From positions 19,544 to 83,543 of the forward strand of contig JACPDH010000120.1 in the NCBI GenBank assembly GCA_016184115.1: 64,000 bases of DNA, read 5' to 3'. The stretch is from Acidobacteriota bacterium (GTDB lineage: Bacteria > Acidobacteriota > Thermoanaerobaculia > Gp7-AA8). Each line of letters opens with the position of its first letter. Within the stretch, counting starts at the first letter, position 1. The notes below the pieces were generated by a model that worked only from the letters and a program-made list of their open reading frames with translations, was not told the origin of the DNA and made no database searches. This document shows positions 1 through 9,114 of this stretch, piece by piece. The translations under genes and the position numbers were made by a program.

Positions 1-2122
1 TCCAGTCGCGATCGTATCCGTCGAGAAGGTACCGGAACCGGAGGCGCTCGGGTGCCGCAAACGCGAGGCCGCTGAACTCGAACTCGATGCGCTCGGTGCC
101 TGGCGGGAGGGCCATGAGGTCACGGCGCTCGACAGGCGAGCCGTTCACCGCGACCGACTCGATCACAGGAGGACGCTGCGGCGGTGGGGCCGCGGGAAGA
201 GAGGACAGCGCCGACACGCCATTCGCTGTCGCGAACCAGACGCGCCCGTCGCGTGATCGGAACGCAGTCGGGTCGCCATTTCCGTTGCACTGCCGGCTGC
301 CGAGACCGTCGCTTTCGTCGAAGCCGGCCGCGCTGAGCTGCGCGAGCGTTCCATTCGCAACGGCCTCGAGCTCGCTGCGCTCGAGACGGAACGCGCCCCG
401 AGACGTGCCGATCCAGAGCCCTCCTTTCAGGTCCGCAGTGATCGACTGGATCTTGTCGTTCGGGAGGCCGTCGCGACGCGTGAAGACATGCGCCTGATCG
501 CGACGAAAGCGGATGAGCCCGTCGCCGTCCGTGGCGATCCAGAGCGTTCCGTCGTCGTCTGCGTGGAGCGCAAAGAGATGATTCGACGGGAACTGTCTCG
601 GTGCCGAATGAAGCTTGAACGCGGTACCGTCAAACTCGCCGAGACCTGCGCCAGTCGCGACCCAGATCGTTCCGTCGGGCGTCTCCGCGATTGCGATCGC
701 ATAGTCGGGGCCTAACCCACCTCGTCCCGCATAGCTCTCGATCGAGCCGTCGGGAAAGATCCTGTTGACGCCGTAGTCGGTCGCGACCCAGAGGGCGCCG
801 CGCCGGTCGGCGTGAATCGCGCGCACGCCGTTGCTCGACAGGCCGTCGGCCGCGGTGAGGAGTGTCGTCCGGCCTCGATCGACGTGGTAGAGGCCCCGAG
901 GAGTGCCGAACCACATGCTCCCGTCGGGGTGCTGTTCGATCGCGAGCACGTACTCCTTTGCAAGACGGGAATCGGATGACGCTACCCACGCCGTGCCGTT
1001 CCAGCGGCTCAGCCCGCTCGCGGTACCCGCCCAGAGCGTCCCGTCACGGTCTTCGAACAGGGCCCGGGCGAAGTCGTTGCCAAGACCCTCGCGCTCGGTC
1101 CAGTTGACGAACGCGCCGGCGTGGAGCATTTCGAGACCGCGGTTCGAGCCGATCCAGAGGTTTCCCGCCTCGTCTTCGAAGATCGCGCGAACGGTCGGGT
1201 TTAGAAGCCCGTCATAGATCCCGTAGGCGGATACGCGCTCGCCGCTCATTCGAAACAGGCCGCTGCTGTAGGTGCCGACCCAGATGTTTCCGTCGCGGTC
1301 ACGCCGAAGCGCGGTGATTTGATCGTCGGGGATGCCTTCGACGCGCCGGATTCGCCCGTTCTCGATTCGTTGAAGTCCGGCGGTCGTCCCGATGAATGCG
1401 GCGCCATTCCCATCTTCGAGCAGGGTGACGACGGTGTCACTCGCCAAACCGTCAGCGGTCGTGAAGACCGTGACGTGACCGTCGTGGTACCGGACAAGGC
1501 CCGCTTTTGCGGTGGCGATCCAGAGGCTCCCGTCGCGGTCGGCAGCGAGCGCGTTGAGCAGGTCGTTAGGCAGCGCGAGCTTCATTCGCTCCGCGTGTCC
1601 GTCGACGACGCGCGTGAGCCCTCCCCAGGAGGCGATCCAGATCGTGCCGTCGGCGGTCTGTTCGATCGCGTTCACGAGCTCGTCGGCGACTCCAGCCTCG
1701 GGGAGCTTGTGGAATACACCATCCCGGTAGGTCACGACTCCCGTCGAGGTGCCGAGCCAGAGTGTGTTGTCGCTCGTCCTATGAAGGCAAAGTACGCTGC
1801 TGCTCGCGAGCTCGGCGGCGTGCTCGCGGTCGAACACGCGAAAGCGCTCGCCGTTGAACCGCACGAGCCCTTCGTAGGTTGCAAGCCAAAGGTAGCCGTC
1901 GGCGGTTTGCGCGACTCCTCGGACGGTTCCGTGCGGTAGGCCGTCGCGCACCGTCCAGCTCTTCCGCACGTATTGCGAGATCGCGCGGTCTGACGGAAGC
2001 GCGAGCGCGGTCGACGCAGAGAGCAGGAGAGATACCGCGAGGGCGAAGGGAACACACGATCCCGTTCGCGTGCGTTCTGCGCGCGAGACGAGGCTCGGAG
2101 GAAAGGATTTCGGCTGTCCCAA
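1..2122 (-). CDS. Two-component regulator propeller sensor, N-terminal part (3' end outside window)
   Basis: The reading frame is open from a TTG at 2122 to the window edge (707 codons), so the protein is truncated here. The TTG is preceded by GAAGGGA at suitable spacing, and no ATG or GTG lies upstream in frame. A signal peptide covers roughly residues 15-43 (hydrophobic run ending STALALP). About a dozen beta-propeller blade repeats follow, with the recurring pattern DGTLWIAT..GL.RF typical of ligand-binding 'reg_prop' repeats. The last visible residues (FRYLLDGYDRDW) match the start of a Y_Y_Y domain. Proteins of this layout are periplasmic sensors that continue through a membrane helix into a histidine kinase, GGDEF or other output module. 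The output domain is not visible, so the signal and output are unknown. Confidence 0.85.
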   Translation of the reverse strand, partial: MGQPKSFPPSLVSRAERTRTGSCVPFALAVSLLLSASTALALPSDRAISQYVRKSWTVRDGLPHGTVRGVAQTADGYLWLATYEGLVRFNGERFRVFDREHAAELASSSVLCLHRTSDNTLWLGTSTGVVTYRDGVFHKLPEAGVADELVNAIEQTADGTIWIASWGGLTRVVDGHAERMKLALPNDLLNALAADRDGSLWIATAKAGLVRYHDGHVTVFTTADGLASDTVVTLLEDGNGAAFIGTTAGLQRIENGRIRRVEGIPDDQITALRRDRDGNIWVGTYSSGLFRMSGERVSAYGIYDGLLNPTVRAIFEDEAGNLWIGSNRGLEMLHAGAFVNWTEREGLGNDFARALFEDRDGTLWAGTASGLSRWNGTAWVASSDSRLAKEYVLAIEQHPDGSMWFGTPRGLYHVDRGRTTLLTAADGLSSNGVRAIHADRRGALWVATDYGVNRIFPDGSIESYAGRGGLGPDYAIAIAETPDGTIWVATGAGLGEFDGTAFKLHSAPRQFPSNHLFALHADDDGTLWIATDGDGLIRFRRDQAHVFTRRDGLPNDKIQSITADLKGGLWIGTSRGAFRLERSELEAVANGTLAQLSAAGFDESDGLGSRQCNGNGDPTAFRSRDGRVWFATANGVSALSSLPAAPPPQRPPVIESVAVNGSPVERRDLMALPPGTERIEFEFSGLAFAAPERLRFRYLLDGYDRDW

Positions 2123-2211
2123 CGCGTCCCTTCGACTGACAGTAAGGCCATCGAATCGCGAGGTCAACGGTGTCACCGGTTTCCCGCCGCGCGGCATGCT
2201 AACCTTTCGCC

Positions 2212-2934
2212 ATGCGTCTCGCCGTCAACATCGACCACGTCGCCACTGTTCGCCAGGCCCGCAAGGCCGAAGAGCCCGATCCCGTGACTGCCGCCGCGCT
2301 CGCCGAGCTCGCCGGTGCGCAGGGCATCACGATTCACCTACGAGGCGATCGTCGCCACATCCAGGACCGCGATGTGGAGTTGCTCCGCCGAACGATCGCC
2401 ACCCGATTGAACGTCGAAATGGCGGGTACGCGCGAGATGGTCCGCATCGCGCAGTCGTTCAAGCCTGACCAGGTGACGCTCGTTCCCGAGCGCCGCGACG
2501 AGCTCACGACCGAAGGCGGGCTCGATGTCATGCTGCACGCCGGTTCGCTCGAAGTCGTCGTCAAGGAGCTGAAGGACGCGGCGATCGACGTCTCTGTCTT
2601 CGTCGACCCAGATCTCGAGCAGATCCGCGCGTGTCACAAGCTCGGTGTGCCGGTCATCGAGATCAACACCGGAAAATACGCCGACAACTGGAAGTCGCCG
2701 CGGGCGGCCGCGGAGCTCGAGAAGATCACGAATGCGGCAAGGGGTGCGAAGAAGCTCGGGCTCCGCGTACTTGCGGGGCACGGACTGACGTACCGCAACG
2801 TCGACGCGATCGCGCGCATCCCGGAGATCGAAGAGCTCAACATCGGCCACTCGATCATTGCCCGTGCGGTTCTCGTGGGCCTCGAGCGCGCAGTGCGCGA
2901 AATGGCGGAGCTGCTGCAAAGGCCGAGAAGCTGA
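2212..2934 (+). CDS. pdxJ: Pyridoxine 5'-phosphate synthase
   Basis: 240 residues, the usual PdxJ length. PdxJ condenses 1-deoxy-D-xylulose 5-phosphate with 3-amino-1-hydroxyacetone phosphate to form pyridoxine 5'-phosphate (DXP-dependent vitamin B6 pathway, cytoplasm). The N-terminal [15 protein letters not shown], the [10 protein letters not shown] segment and the late [19 protein letters not shown] stretch are all family signatures. The partner gene pdxA is in the same window (11831), although not adjacent. No clear Shine-Dalgarno precedes the ATG. A TGCTAACCT extended -10-like motif ends 6 bases before it, so a leaderless transcript is possible. It is divergent from the propeller sensor. 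Confidence 0.97.
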   Translation: MRLAVNIDHVATVRQARKAEEPDPVTAAALAELAGAQGITIHLRGDRRHIQDRDVELLRRTIATRLNVEMAGTREMVRIAQSFKPDQVTLVPERRDELTTEGGLDVMLHAGSLEVVVKELKDAAIDVSVFVDPDLEQIRACHKLGVPVIEINTGKYADNWKSPRAAAELEKITNAARGAKKLGLRVLAGHGLTYRNVDAIARIPEIEELNIGHSIIARAVLVGLERAVREMAELLQRPRS

Positions 2935-2950
2935 CGAGGCAGGTCTGACC

Positions 2951-4900
2951 TCAAACCTGCTTCAACGCCATCCTTGCTTCCCGCTGCTCGTCCCGGCTGA
3001 GTGGTCGCGACGAGAAACGATCGCGCTCGTAGAGCTCGAGGATGCGCTCCACGACTCGTGCCGACGGGGCGAGATTGCGGCGGACGAGCGTGACGACTTC
3101 CGCGCTCGTCGTCGAGGGTGCGACGACGATGCCTGCCTTTGCGAGTCTCCTTGCGAGCAGGTCGAATAGCGTTAGGCGGAGGCGGCGTCGGAGCGCTAGG
3201 GCTACGATGAGCGCGCCCGCGACGACCGCAGCGACGATCAGGATAGGGCGGAGTTGCGATGCGATTCCGAAGCCACCGCGAATCGCGGCGATCGCATCGC
3301 GCGCGGCGTAAAACGCCGAGGCAATGAGGTTGACCTGGTCGGAGAGGCCGAATGTGAGGATGTAGCGGTCCCAGAAGAAGTTGATCGACTCTGCGACCGC
3401 GGACACGTATGCCAGTACGACGTTAGGCTGATCCGCGCCTGGGCGCAGGTCGGAGGGCGTCGGGTCCCAGGTCGTCCAGCGCTCGCCGTCCCACATCTCG
3501 ACCCACGCGTGCGCATCGCGTTGTCGAATGACGAAGTAGCCGCCGAATGGATTGTATTCGCCCCCATAGAAACCGCCAGCGATGCGCGCCGGTACGCCGC
3601 GCGCCGCGAGGAGCAGCACCATGCCCGCCGCGAAGTGTTCACAGTGGCCTCGGCGCTCGCGCAACAGGAAGTCCTCGACTCCGACGGGCTCGCCGAGATT
3701 GACCGGGCTCGGAACGTAGGCGAAGTTCGCTGACAGGTGTGATTCGATCACGGCGGCGTTCTCGCGCGGTGTGGTCGCGTTGCGTGCGATGCTGTCCGCG
3801 AGCGCTCGGATTCCGTCGGGTACTTCGTATGTCGGAAGGCGTCGCGGAGGAGCGATCGGGTCGATCGTTCCGCTCGCAGAGGCGGAGAAATCGATGAGGG
3901 CCTCTCCCGCTCCCGGGATCGTGTACGAACCCTGGTTAGGCCCCTCGATGAGAGCCCCGATGCCTCGAACCTGCCAGGTTCCGGTCGGGAGGAAGATCCG
4001 CTGGTTCTGTGCGACTGTGCGCATCTGCCTCACGACGATCGTGTGGCTGGCAGTGACCGGGCGGGCGATGTCGAAGGCGCCCGACCCTGCGATCACTTGC
4101 GGCGATCGAACGGGTCGCGAGGTCCACCTGTCGCTGTTCCATCGATCGTAATGGCCGCCGCGAAGGCGGACTGGCAGAAACTCCGGCCCTGCCCCCGACG
4201 GCACCGTCACGCGTGCGACCACGCGCGGATCCGGTGTGATGACCTGCCCCTGGGAGAGGTCGATCGCGTCGGAAAATCCGGTCGACGCCCCTTGCGAAGC
4301 GAACCCGGTGCCGCGCACGAACGGGTTCCGTACGCGCGGCAGGAGAGGAAAGAACGCCGCGGCGGCGACGAACAGGATCACAACGTAGGCCGCGACGCTG
4401 CGGTTCATCGGGAGGTCGCGGGCGGTTGCGCCGACCAGTCGTGCCGACTCCTCGCGACTGAGCACGACCAGTTGCCGGAGCAGCAGGTACGCCAGTCCTG
4501 CCACGAAGAGAATGATCGAGATGTGGGTCGAGGTAGCGATCGAGGCGAGCGCGATGAGGAAGATCACGAGGAGCCGCTGCAGCTGATTCTTCTCCGCGTC
4601 GCGGTCGACGGACTGGTATACCGCGATGAAGAAGAGCAGGTGTCCCGTCGCCCTGATCAGGTTGTGCGAGATCGCGACGGCGTCGACGAAGTAGAAGAGG
4701 AGGTAGGCGACGCCGAGCAACCATAGCACCGCGTGAGGAAGTGACCCGGTCGGTCGGCTGACCTTCCACGCGAGGATGGCTCCAAGCACGAGGTGATAGA
4801 GGAGTACCGCGGGGATCGAAAGCGCGGCATTGAAATAGAGAGGTAGCGCCGCGACCATCGCGAGCACGATCAGCTCAGCCTTACGCGGTGCGCGCGTCAC
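2951..4900 (-). CDS. Membrane-anchored transglutaminase-like protein (DUF3488/TgpA family)
   Basis: About 649 residues. The N-terminal third holds six or so hydrophobic segments (DUF3488-like), followed by a periplasmic transglutaminase core and a further membrane helix near residue 555. The catalytic triad is visible: Cys in RRGHCEHFA (about residue 420), His in DAHAWVEM (about 464) and Asp in WDPTPS (about 479). A GTG at 4900 is chosen because GAGGAG sits 8 bases upstream; the GTG at 4909 would abut that site. It overlaps the DUF58 gene by 20 bp and is the last gene of a MoxR-DUF58-TgpA operon. Such operons are thought to act in envelope or macromolecular-complex maturation; the substrate is unknown. 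It converges on pdxJ with only 16 bp between stops. Confidence 0.88.
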   Translation of the reverse strand: MTRAPRKAELIVLAMVAALPLYFNAALSIPAVLLYHLVLGAILAWKVSRPTGSLPHAVLWLLGVAYLLFYFVDAVAISHNLIRATGHLLFFIAVYQSVDRDAEKNQLQRLLVIFLIALASIATSTHISIILFVAGLAYLLLRQLVVLSREESARLVGATARDLPMNRSVAAYVVILFVAAAAFFPLLPRVRNPFVRGTGFASQGASTGFSDAIDLSQGQVITPDPRVVARVTVPSGAGPEFLPVRLRGGHYDRWNSDRWTSRPVRSPQVIAGSGAFDIARPVTASHTIVVRQMRTVAQNQRIFLPTGTWQVRGIGALIEGPNQGSYTIPGAGEALIDFSASASGTIDPIAPPRRLPTYEVPDGIRALADSIARNATTPRENAAVIESHLSANFAYVPSPVNLGEPVGVEDFLLRERRGHCEHFAAGMVLLLAARGVPARIAGGFYGGEYNPFGGYFVIRQRDAHAWVEMWDGERWTTWDPTPSDLRPGADQPNVVLAYVSAVAESINFFWDRYILTFGLSDQVNLIASAFYAARDAIAAIRGGFGIASQLRPILIVAAVVAGALIVALALRRRLRLTLFDLLARRLAKAGIVVAPSTTSAEVVTLVRRNLAPSARVVERILELYERDRFSSRPLSRDEQREARMALKQV

Positions 4901-5879
4901 GGTTTCCACTCCTCAATGAATAGAGAATGACACCGGTTCCGGAGAAGGGCGTCGGCGTCTCCGACTGCGGTTCGACGAGCGCCAGCGCCTCGTACGCCGA
5001 GATTCCTCGGTCCGTCTGTCCGACGAGCGACGCCTGGCGGCCGAGATGAAAGTGGACGTCGTAGCCGCGATCGAGCGCATTGCGAACTGCCGTCGCCGCC
5101 TCGCTCACGATCTGTTCGAATCGTTCGCGAGCGTCGGTTGACGGCATGAACGGGTCGAACGTGATCGCGACGATCGGATTCGCGTCTTGCTGCGACTGCT
5201 TCATCACCCACCGCCCGATGCTCGCTGACTTCTTCCAGTGGACGTGACGGAGCGAATCGCCGCGCACGTACTCTCGGAACGCGAAGATCTCGGTGCCGGG
5301 TCCTGCGGCGTTTCGAGGGCTGCGCTCGCCGAGGGTCGGCGCAAAGTCGTCGCGAAGCGTCTCGTCGGGGAGCAGACGCGGAAAAACGACGGCGCTTCCC
5401 GACAGTTTCGCCCGGCGCTTCTTGGTGAAGAGACCGAACGGGAATCGCGTGTAGAGGTCGACGCGCGTAAGGCTCACGCGGCCGCGCCTCTCGAAGAGAA
5501 ACGTCGCGGTGATCTCCACCGTACCGCGCCGCTCTACGATCGGTACGAATACCGGCTCTGCGAGGTGTGGACCCGTGACGAGCAGGTCGCGTACGGTCCA
5601 GAGCCGGCTCCGGTTGCGCAGGCGCAGCGAACCGGTCGCGGGCTTTCCTGCCCAGGCTTCGCCCAGGTGCGAGACTTCGACGTCGATCGAGCGAAGCCCG
5701 TCTTTCGACGCCATGCCGGAGACGATGAGCAGCCCGAGCATCGTCGACAGGGCGATGTAGAGAGAGTTGTTCCCGGTGTTGAGCGCGGCAAAGCCGATGA
5801 CGAAGGTGAAGAGCAGGTAACTTCCGCCGACCTTCGTCAGTCTGACCACGCCCTCAAACTCGAACGGGCGCCGCTGCAT
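4881..5879 (-). CDS. DUF58 domain membrane protein
   Basis: 332 residues. Two N-terminal hydrophobic segments (about residues 18-35 and 38-56) are followed by a soluble domain containing the DUF58 signature REYVRGDSLRHVHWKKSA near residue 205-222. DUF58 proteins resemble a VWA fold and nearly always accompany a MoxR ATPase, as here: the MoxR stop is 3 bp upstream of this start and the transglutaminase gene overlaps its end. The role is inferred from operon partnership, probably as the client or scaffold of the ATPase. No enzymatic motif was found. Confidence 0.9.
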   Translation of the reverse strand: MQRRPFEFEGVVRLTKVGGSYLLFTFVIGFAALNTGNNSLYIALSTMLGLLIVSGMASKDGLRSIDVEVSHLGEAWAGKPATGSLRLRNRSRLWTVRDLLVTGPHLAEPVFVPIVERRGTVEITATFLFERRGRVSLTRVDLYTRFPFGLFTKKRRAKLSGSAVVFPRLLPDETLRDDFAPTLGERSPRNAAGPGTEIFAFREYVRGDSLRHVHWKKSASIGRWVMKQSQQDANPIVAITFDPFMPSTDARERFEQIVSEAATAVRNALDRGYDVHFHLGRQASLVGQTDRGISAYEALALVEPQSETPTPFSGTGVILYSLRSGNRDARTA

Positions 5880-5882
5880 CGA

Positions 5883-6863
5883 TCACCTCGGGACCGGGGT
5901 CTGCGAGACCAGCCTCTCGATCACTCTCGCCTCGGGCGTTAGGTCGCCGTGGCGTACGTGACGCTCGTGGAGCACGACGCGGTGGGCGAGCACGGGGACC
6001 GCGAGACGCTTCACGTCGTCGGGCGTGACGAAGTCGCGCCCGTAGACCATCGCGAGGGCTTGCGAAGCGCGATAAAAGGTGAGCGAGCCGCGCGTCGAGA
6101 CTCCGAGCGCGATCTCGGAGTCGTTGCGCGTCGCTTCGACGAGCGACATCAGGTAGTCGAGTAGCGCGTCACTGACGTGGATGTCCGATACGCGGTTCTG
6201 CAGCGCGAGAAGCTCCGCGGCGCTCAGCACCGGCTGTAGGTTCGCCAGCGCGTCCTCCGCACCCCCCGCCTTCAGCAACTCGCGCTCGTCGGTCTTGTTC
6301 GGATAGCCGATCGTCAACTTCATCAGGAAGCGGTCGAGCTGCGACTCGGGGAGAGGATAGGTGCCGACGTGCTCGACCGGGTTCTGCGTCGCGACGACGA
6401 CGAAGGGATCGGGGAGCGGGAGATGCTGCTTCTCGACCGTGACCGTTCCTTCGTTCATCGCCTCGAGGAGCGCCGATTGCGTCTTCGGTGTCGCGCGGTT
6501 GATCTCGTCGGCGAGAAGAACGTTCGTGAACACGGGGCCGGAGAGGAATTCGAATTGTTGACGGTCCTGGTTGAACACCATCACGCCGACGATGTCGGAT
6601 GGAAGCAGGTCGCTCGTGAACTGAATGCGCTGAAACTCGACCGATACCGAGCGGGCGAGCGCGTGAGCGAGCGTCGTCTTGCCGACGCCGGGAACGTCCT
6701 CGAGGAGGATATGGCCGCGCGCGAGCATCGATGCGATCGCGTAGCGGACGACCTCCGACTTGCCGCGGATGACCCGCTCGATGTTTTCTTGCAGCGCCGC
6801 GACCTTCGCCGTTGCGTCGCTCGTCGTGATCGGTTTCGTCGTCATCGCGTGTATGGCGCTCAT
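5883..6863 (-). CDS. MoxR-type AAA+ ATPase
   Basis: 326 residues, typical of the MoxR family. Walker A is GVGKTT in EDVPGVGKTTLAHALA, and Walker B is LLADEINRATPKTQSALLEAM. The sensor segment ATQNPVEHVGTYPLPESQLDRF matches the family closely. MoxR ATPases are chaperone-like remodellers that work with VWA or DUF58 partners encoded alongside. An ACGAGGAG ribosome site lies 5 bases before the ATG at 6863. This is the first gene of the three-gene operon. The 366-bp region upstream contains only repeats, so the operon promoter must lie there but no clear -35/-10 pair was identified. Confidence 0.95.
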   Translation of the reverse strand: MSAIHAMTTKPITTSDATAKVAALQENIERVIRGKSEVVRYAIASMLARGHILLEDVPGVGKTTLAHALARSVSVEFQRIQFTSDLLPSDIVGVMVFNQDRQQFEFLSGPVFTNVLLADEINRATPKTQSALLEAMNEGTVTVEKQHLPLPDPFVVVATQNPVEHVGTYPLPESQLDRFLMKLTIGYPNKTDERELLKAGGAEDALANLQPVLSAAELLALQNRVSDIHVSDALLDYLMSLVEATRNDSEIALGVSTRGSLTFYRASQALAMVYGRDFVTPDDVKRLAVPVLAHRVVLHERHVRHGDLTPEARVIERLVSQTPVPR

Positions 6864-7050
6864 TCGGCTCCTCGTGGTTCGAACGGAGAGGGCGAGATGG
6901 CCTCCCCATTATCTCTCTACGAACGAGAAGGAGTTTTGTCTCTTTCCCGGTGGCGTGACGAATGCGAAACAGAGGGCGATCAACGAATCCCCCCATCCTT
7001 ACGGGTGGGGCCTGGCGCGGCCGTGGAGCATGACGAGGGTTGCGTCCGCA

Positions 7051-7160
7051 CGAAGGTCAGAGGCCGGGCGCGGGCGCGGGCGCGTTCACGGGAGGGTATC
7101 CGCGGATGAGCGTTGATCGAGGAGGCTCTGCTCGTGAACGTGAACGCGCCCGAGCCCGGC
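7051..7160. repeat. GC-rich GTTCACG inverted repeat pair
   Basis: Left arm at 7061-7090 (GGCCGGGCGCGGGC... ending GCGTTCACG) and right arm at 7133-7160 (CGTGAACGTGAACGCGCCCGAGCCCGG) are imperfect inverted copies of a sequence also present at 14501-14717 and 51541-51580. The left arm is preceded by CGAAGGTCA, shared with the copy at 14501. It lies between the MoxR start and the ETF:quinone oxidoreductase stop. No coding potential is apparent in this 366-bp gap beyond repeat-derived open frames. Confidence 0.75.
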
Positions 7161-7184
7161 TTTTCGCTCCGGCCAAAGTAATCT

Positions 7185-7229
7185 GGCTTTTGGCCCGCCT
7201 TACGCCTGTTCTCGCCCTTCGCCTTTCGC
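7185..7229. repeat. Heptamer-periodic sequence abutting the ETF-QO stop
   Basis: Seven-base periodic DNA with drifting units (TTGGCCC, GCCTTAC, GCCTGTT, CTCGCCC, TTCGCCT, TTCGCCT) runs up to the stop codon of the ETF:quinone oxidoreductase gene. On that gene's coding strand the array is purine-rich. It belongs to the 3'-end-associated heptamer pattern seen at many genes in this window. Confidence 0.5.
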
Positions 7230-8933
7230 CTACAGCTTCTTGTAATTCGGCCCGCCGCCACCTTCCGGAGGAACCCAGGTGATCACCTGGTAGGGATCGA
7301 GAATGTCGCAGGTCTTGCAGTGGAAGCAATTCGTGAAGTTGAGGAAGGGCACCTTGCCGCGGCCGTCGTCGGTGGGGCGGGGCTCGTAGACGTTCGCAGG
7401 GCAGAAGTGAAGGCACGGGTTGCCATACTCTTCCGTGCACTTCGTGATGCAGACCTCGGTGTCGCGGATCAGCAGGTGCGCCGGTTGGTTCTCTTCATGA
7501 ACGACACCGCCGTAGTAGACGTCGGTCACCTTGTCGAACGTCAGCTTGCCATCGAACTTGATCTTCTCCGGAGGATGCGGATCGTCGCTCGCGAAGTAGC
7601 GTTTGATCCGCTCCATTCGCTCGTGCCCCGCCGTTGCTTCGAGGCGATTCGCGACGCCGAAGCCGCGGCCGCCGGTGATCATGCCGAGGCCCGCGTTGAT
7701 CATTCCGGCGTAAAGCCCGTGCTCGAAGCCCTGGTGGAAGTTGCGGTCTTTCCAGAGCTCCGTCTTTGCCCACGACGCCTCGAACTTCCTTTCGTACGCG
7801 CCGAGCTTCGCGTCGGAGTAGTCGCCTGCGACGAGTGCCTCGAGCGCCGCCTCGGCCGCGAGCATCCCCGACTTCATCGCGAGGTGGACTCCCTTGAGTC
7901 GCGCTCCATTGAGGTAGCTTGCGGAGTCGCCGACGATCATGAAGCCGTCGCCCCACATCTTCGGCATCGAGAAGTAGCCCCCTTCGGGGATCGCCTTTGC
8001 TCCTGCGGCAACCAGCTTGCCTCCCTCGAGGATCGCGCGAATCGCCGGATGCGTCTTCAGTCGCTGCAATTCGTGGTGGGAGTCGGTGGTCGGGTTGCGC
8101 GCGTCGAGTCCGACGACCATGCCAATGTCGACCAGGTTGTCCTTCATCCCATAGATGAACGCTCCGCCAAACGTTTCCTTGTCGAGCGGGAATCCCATCG
8201 TGTGGATGACCTGGCCCGGCTTGAATCGTCCTGCGGGGACTTCCCAGATCTCCTTGACGCCTAACGCAAAGACCTGCGGGTTCTTCCCTTTTCCGAGGTC
8301 GAACTGTTCGTAGAGCTGCTTGGTGAGCGTGCCGCGGGGCCCCTCGGCGAGGATCACGATCTTCGCGCGGATGTCGATTCCCGGCTCGAAGTTACCTTTT
8401 GCTTCGCCGTTCTTGTCGATTCCCTTGTCGGCGGTGCGTACGCCCACGACCTTGCCAGCTTCAATGAGCACGCGTGCCGCGGGGAACTCGGGGAAGATGT
8501 TCATCTCGGGAGCTTCCGCGACGAACGGCTCCATCCAGCGGAGCAGTTCCGCGAGCGAGACGACGTAATTGCCGTGGTTCTGGAGCGGAGGCGGCATGAT
8601 CGGAGCTTTGATCTTTCCCGACTCCGTGAGGTACCACATCTCATCCGTGCCGACGGCGACGGCAGGGCAGTCCTTCTTCCGCCAATCGGGAATCAGTTCG
8701 TCGAGCGCGCGAGGGTCCATGACAGCGCCCGAGATGCCGTGCGAGCCGATCTCTTTTCCCTTCTCGAGCAGTGCAATCGAGAGCCCTTCGAGCTTCTCCC
8801 CCTTGCCCGAGTCGTTGTGTTGTTTGATGAGGCGCGCGAGATGCATCGCCGTGGCGAGGCCTCCCGGGCCTCCACCGACGATGACGACGTCCATCTCGAG
8901 AGTTTCGCGTTCGATTCCGGGCAGCTCGGCCAT
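7230..8933 (-). CDS. Electron transfer flavoprotein:ubiquinone oxidoreductase
   Basis: 567 residues, close to the family's usual 550-600. It passes electrons from reduced ETF to the membrane quinone pool. The N-terminal FAD-binding motif is VVIVGGGPGGLATAMHLARL. The C-terminus carries a 4Fe-4S ferredoxin-like segment with the cysteines of NCFHCKTCD, plus the CPANVYE motif. The ATG at 8933 follows AAAGGAG at good spacing. etfA and etfB lie just upstream on the same strand, separated by a degenerate hydrolase gene and repeats. All components for feeding acyl-CoA dehydrogenase electrons into respiration are therefore clustered here. It is probably membrane-associated (family knowledge). Confidence 0.96.
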   Translation of the reverse strand: MAELPGIERETLEMDVVIVGGGPGGLATAMHLARLIKQHNDSGKGEKLEGLSIALLEKGKEIGSHGISGAVMDPRALDELIPDWRKKDCPAVAVGTDEMWYLTESGKIKAPIMPPPLQNHGNYVVSLAELLRWMEPFVAEAPEMNIFPEFPAARVLIEAGKVVGVRTADKGIDKNGEAKGNFEPGIDIRAKIVILAEGPRGTLTKQLYEQFDLGKGKNPQVFALGVKEIWEVPAGRFKPGQVIHTMGFPLDKETFGGAFIYGMKDNLVDIGMVVGLDARNPTTDSHHELQRLKTHPAIRAILEGGKLVAAGAKAIPEGGYFSMPKMWGDGFMIVGDSASYLNGARLKGVHLAMKSGMLAAEAALEALVAGDYSDAKLGAYERKFEASWAKTELWKDRNFHQGFEHGLYAGMINAGLGMITGGRGFGVANRLEATAGHERMERIKRYFASDDPHPPEKIKFDGKLTFDKVTDVYYGGVVHEENQPAHLLIRDTEVCITKCTEEYGNPCLHFCPANVYEPRPTDDGRGKVPFLNFTNCFHCKTCDILDPYQVITWVPPEGGGGPNYKKL

Positions 8934-9007
8934 CGGGTCGCTCCTTTGATCGCGGGCGATTGTATCGAAATGCGACCGAAGGCGAGGAACGAGGCGGGAC
9001 CCTCGTG

Positions 9008-9104
9008 GCGGCGGATTCCGATCCGCCGCGGTCCCCTCGTGCGATCAGCGTTCCCGATCTCGCCACCGGCGCGTCGCGCCGTGCCGCGGATCGGAATCCG
9101 CGGC
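9008..9104. repeat. REP-like palindromes, two opposed copies
   Basis: Two near-palindromes lie about 75 bp apart: 9008-9029 contains GCGGATTCCGATCCGC and 9083-9104 contains its opposite-orientation relative GCGGATCGGAATCCGC followed by GGCTACGA. The same palindrome recurs at 9614-9634 and 40221-40242. The stretch 9043-9103 is also directly repeated at 9574-9634, on the other side of the hydrolase remnant. It occupies the gap between the ETF-QO start and the remnant's stop. Confidence 0.8.
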
Positions 9105-9114
9105 TACGAATCGG

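Noticed and set aside
4043..4726. A 227-residue plus-strand ORF opposite the transglutaminase gene
   Set aside because: It is antisense to the membrane/transglutaminase core whose catalytic triad is intact on the minus strand.
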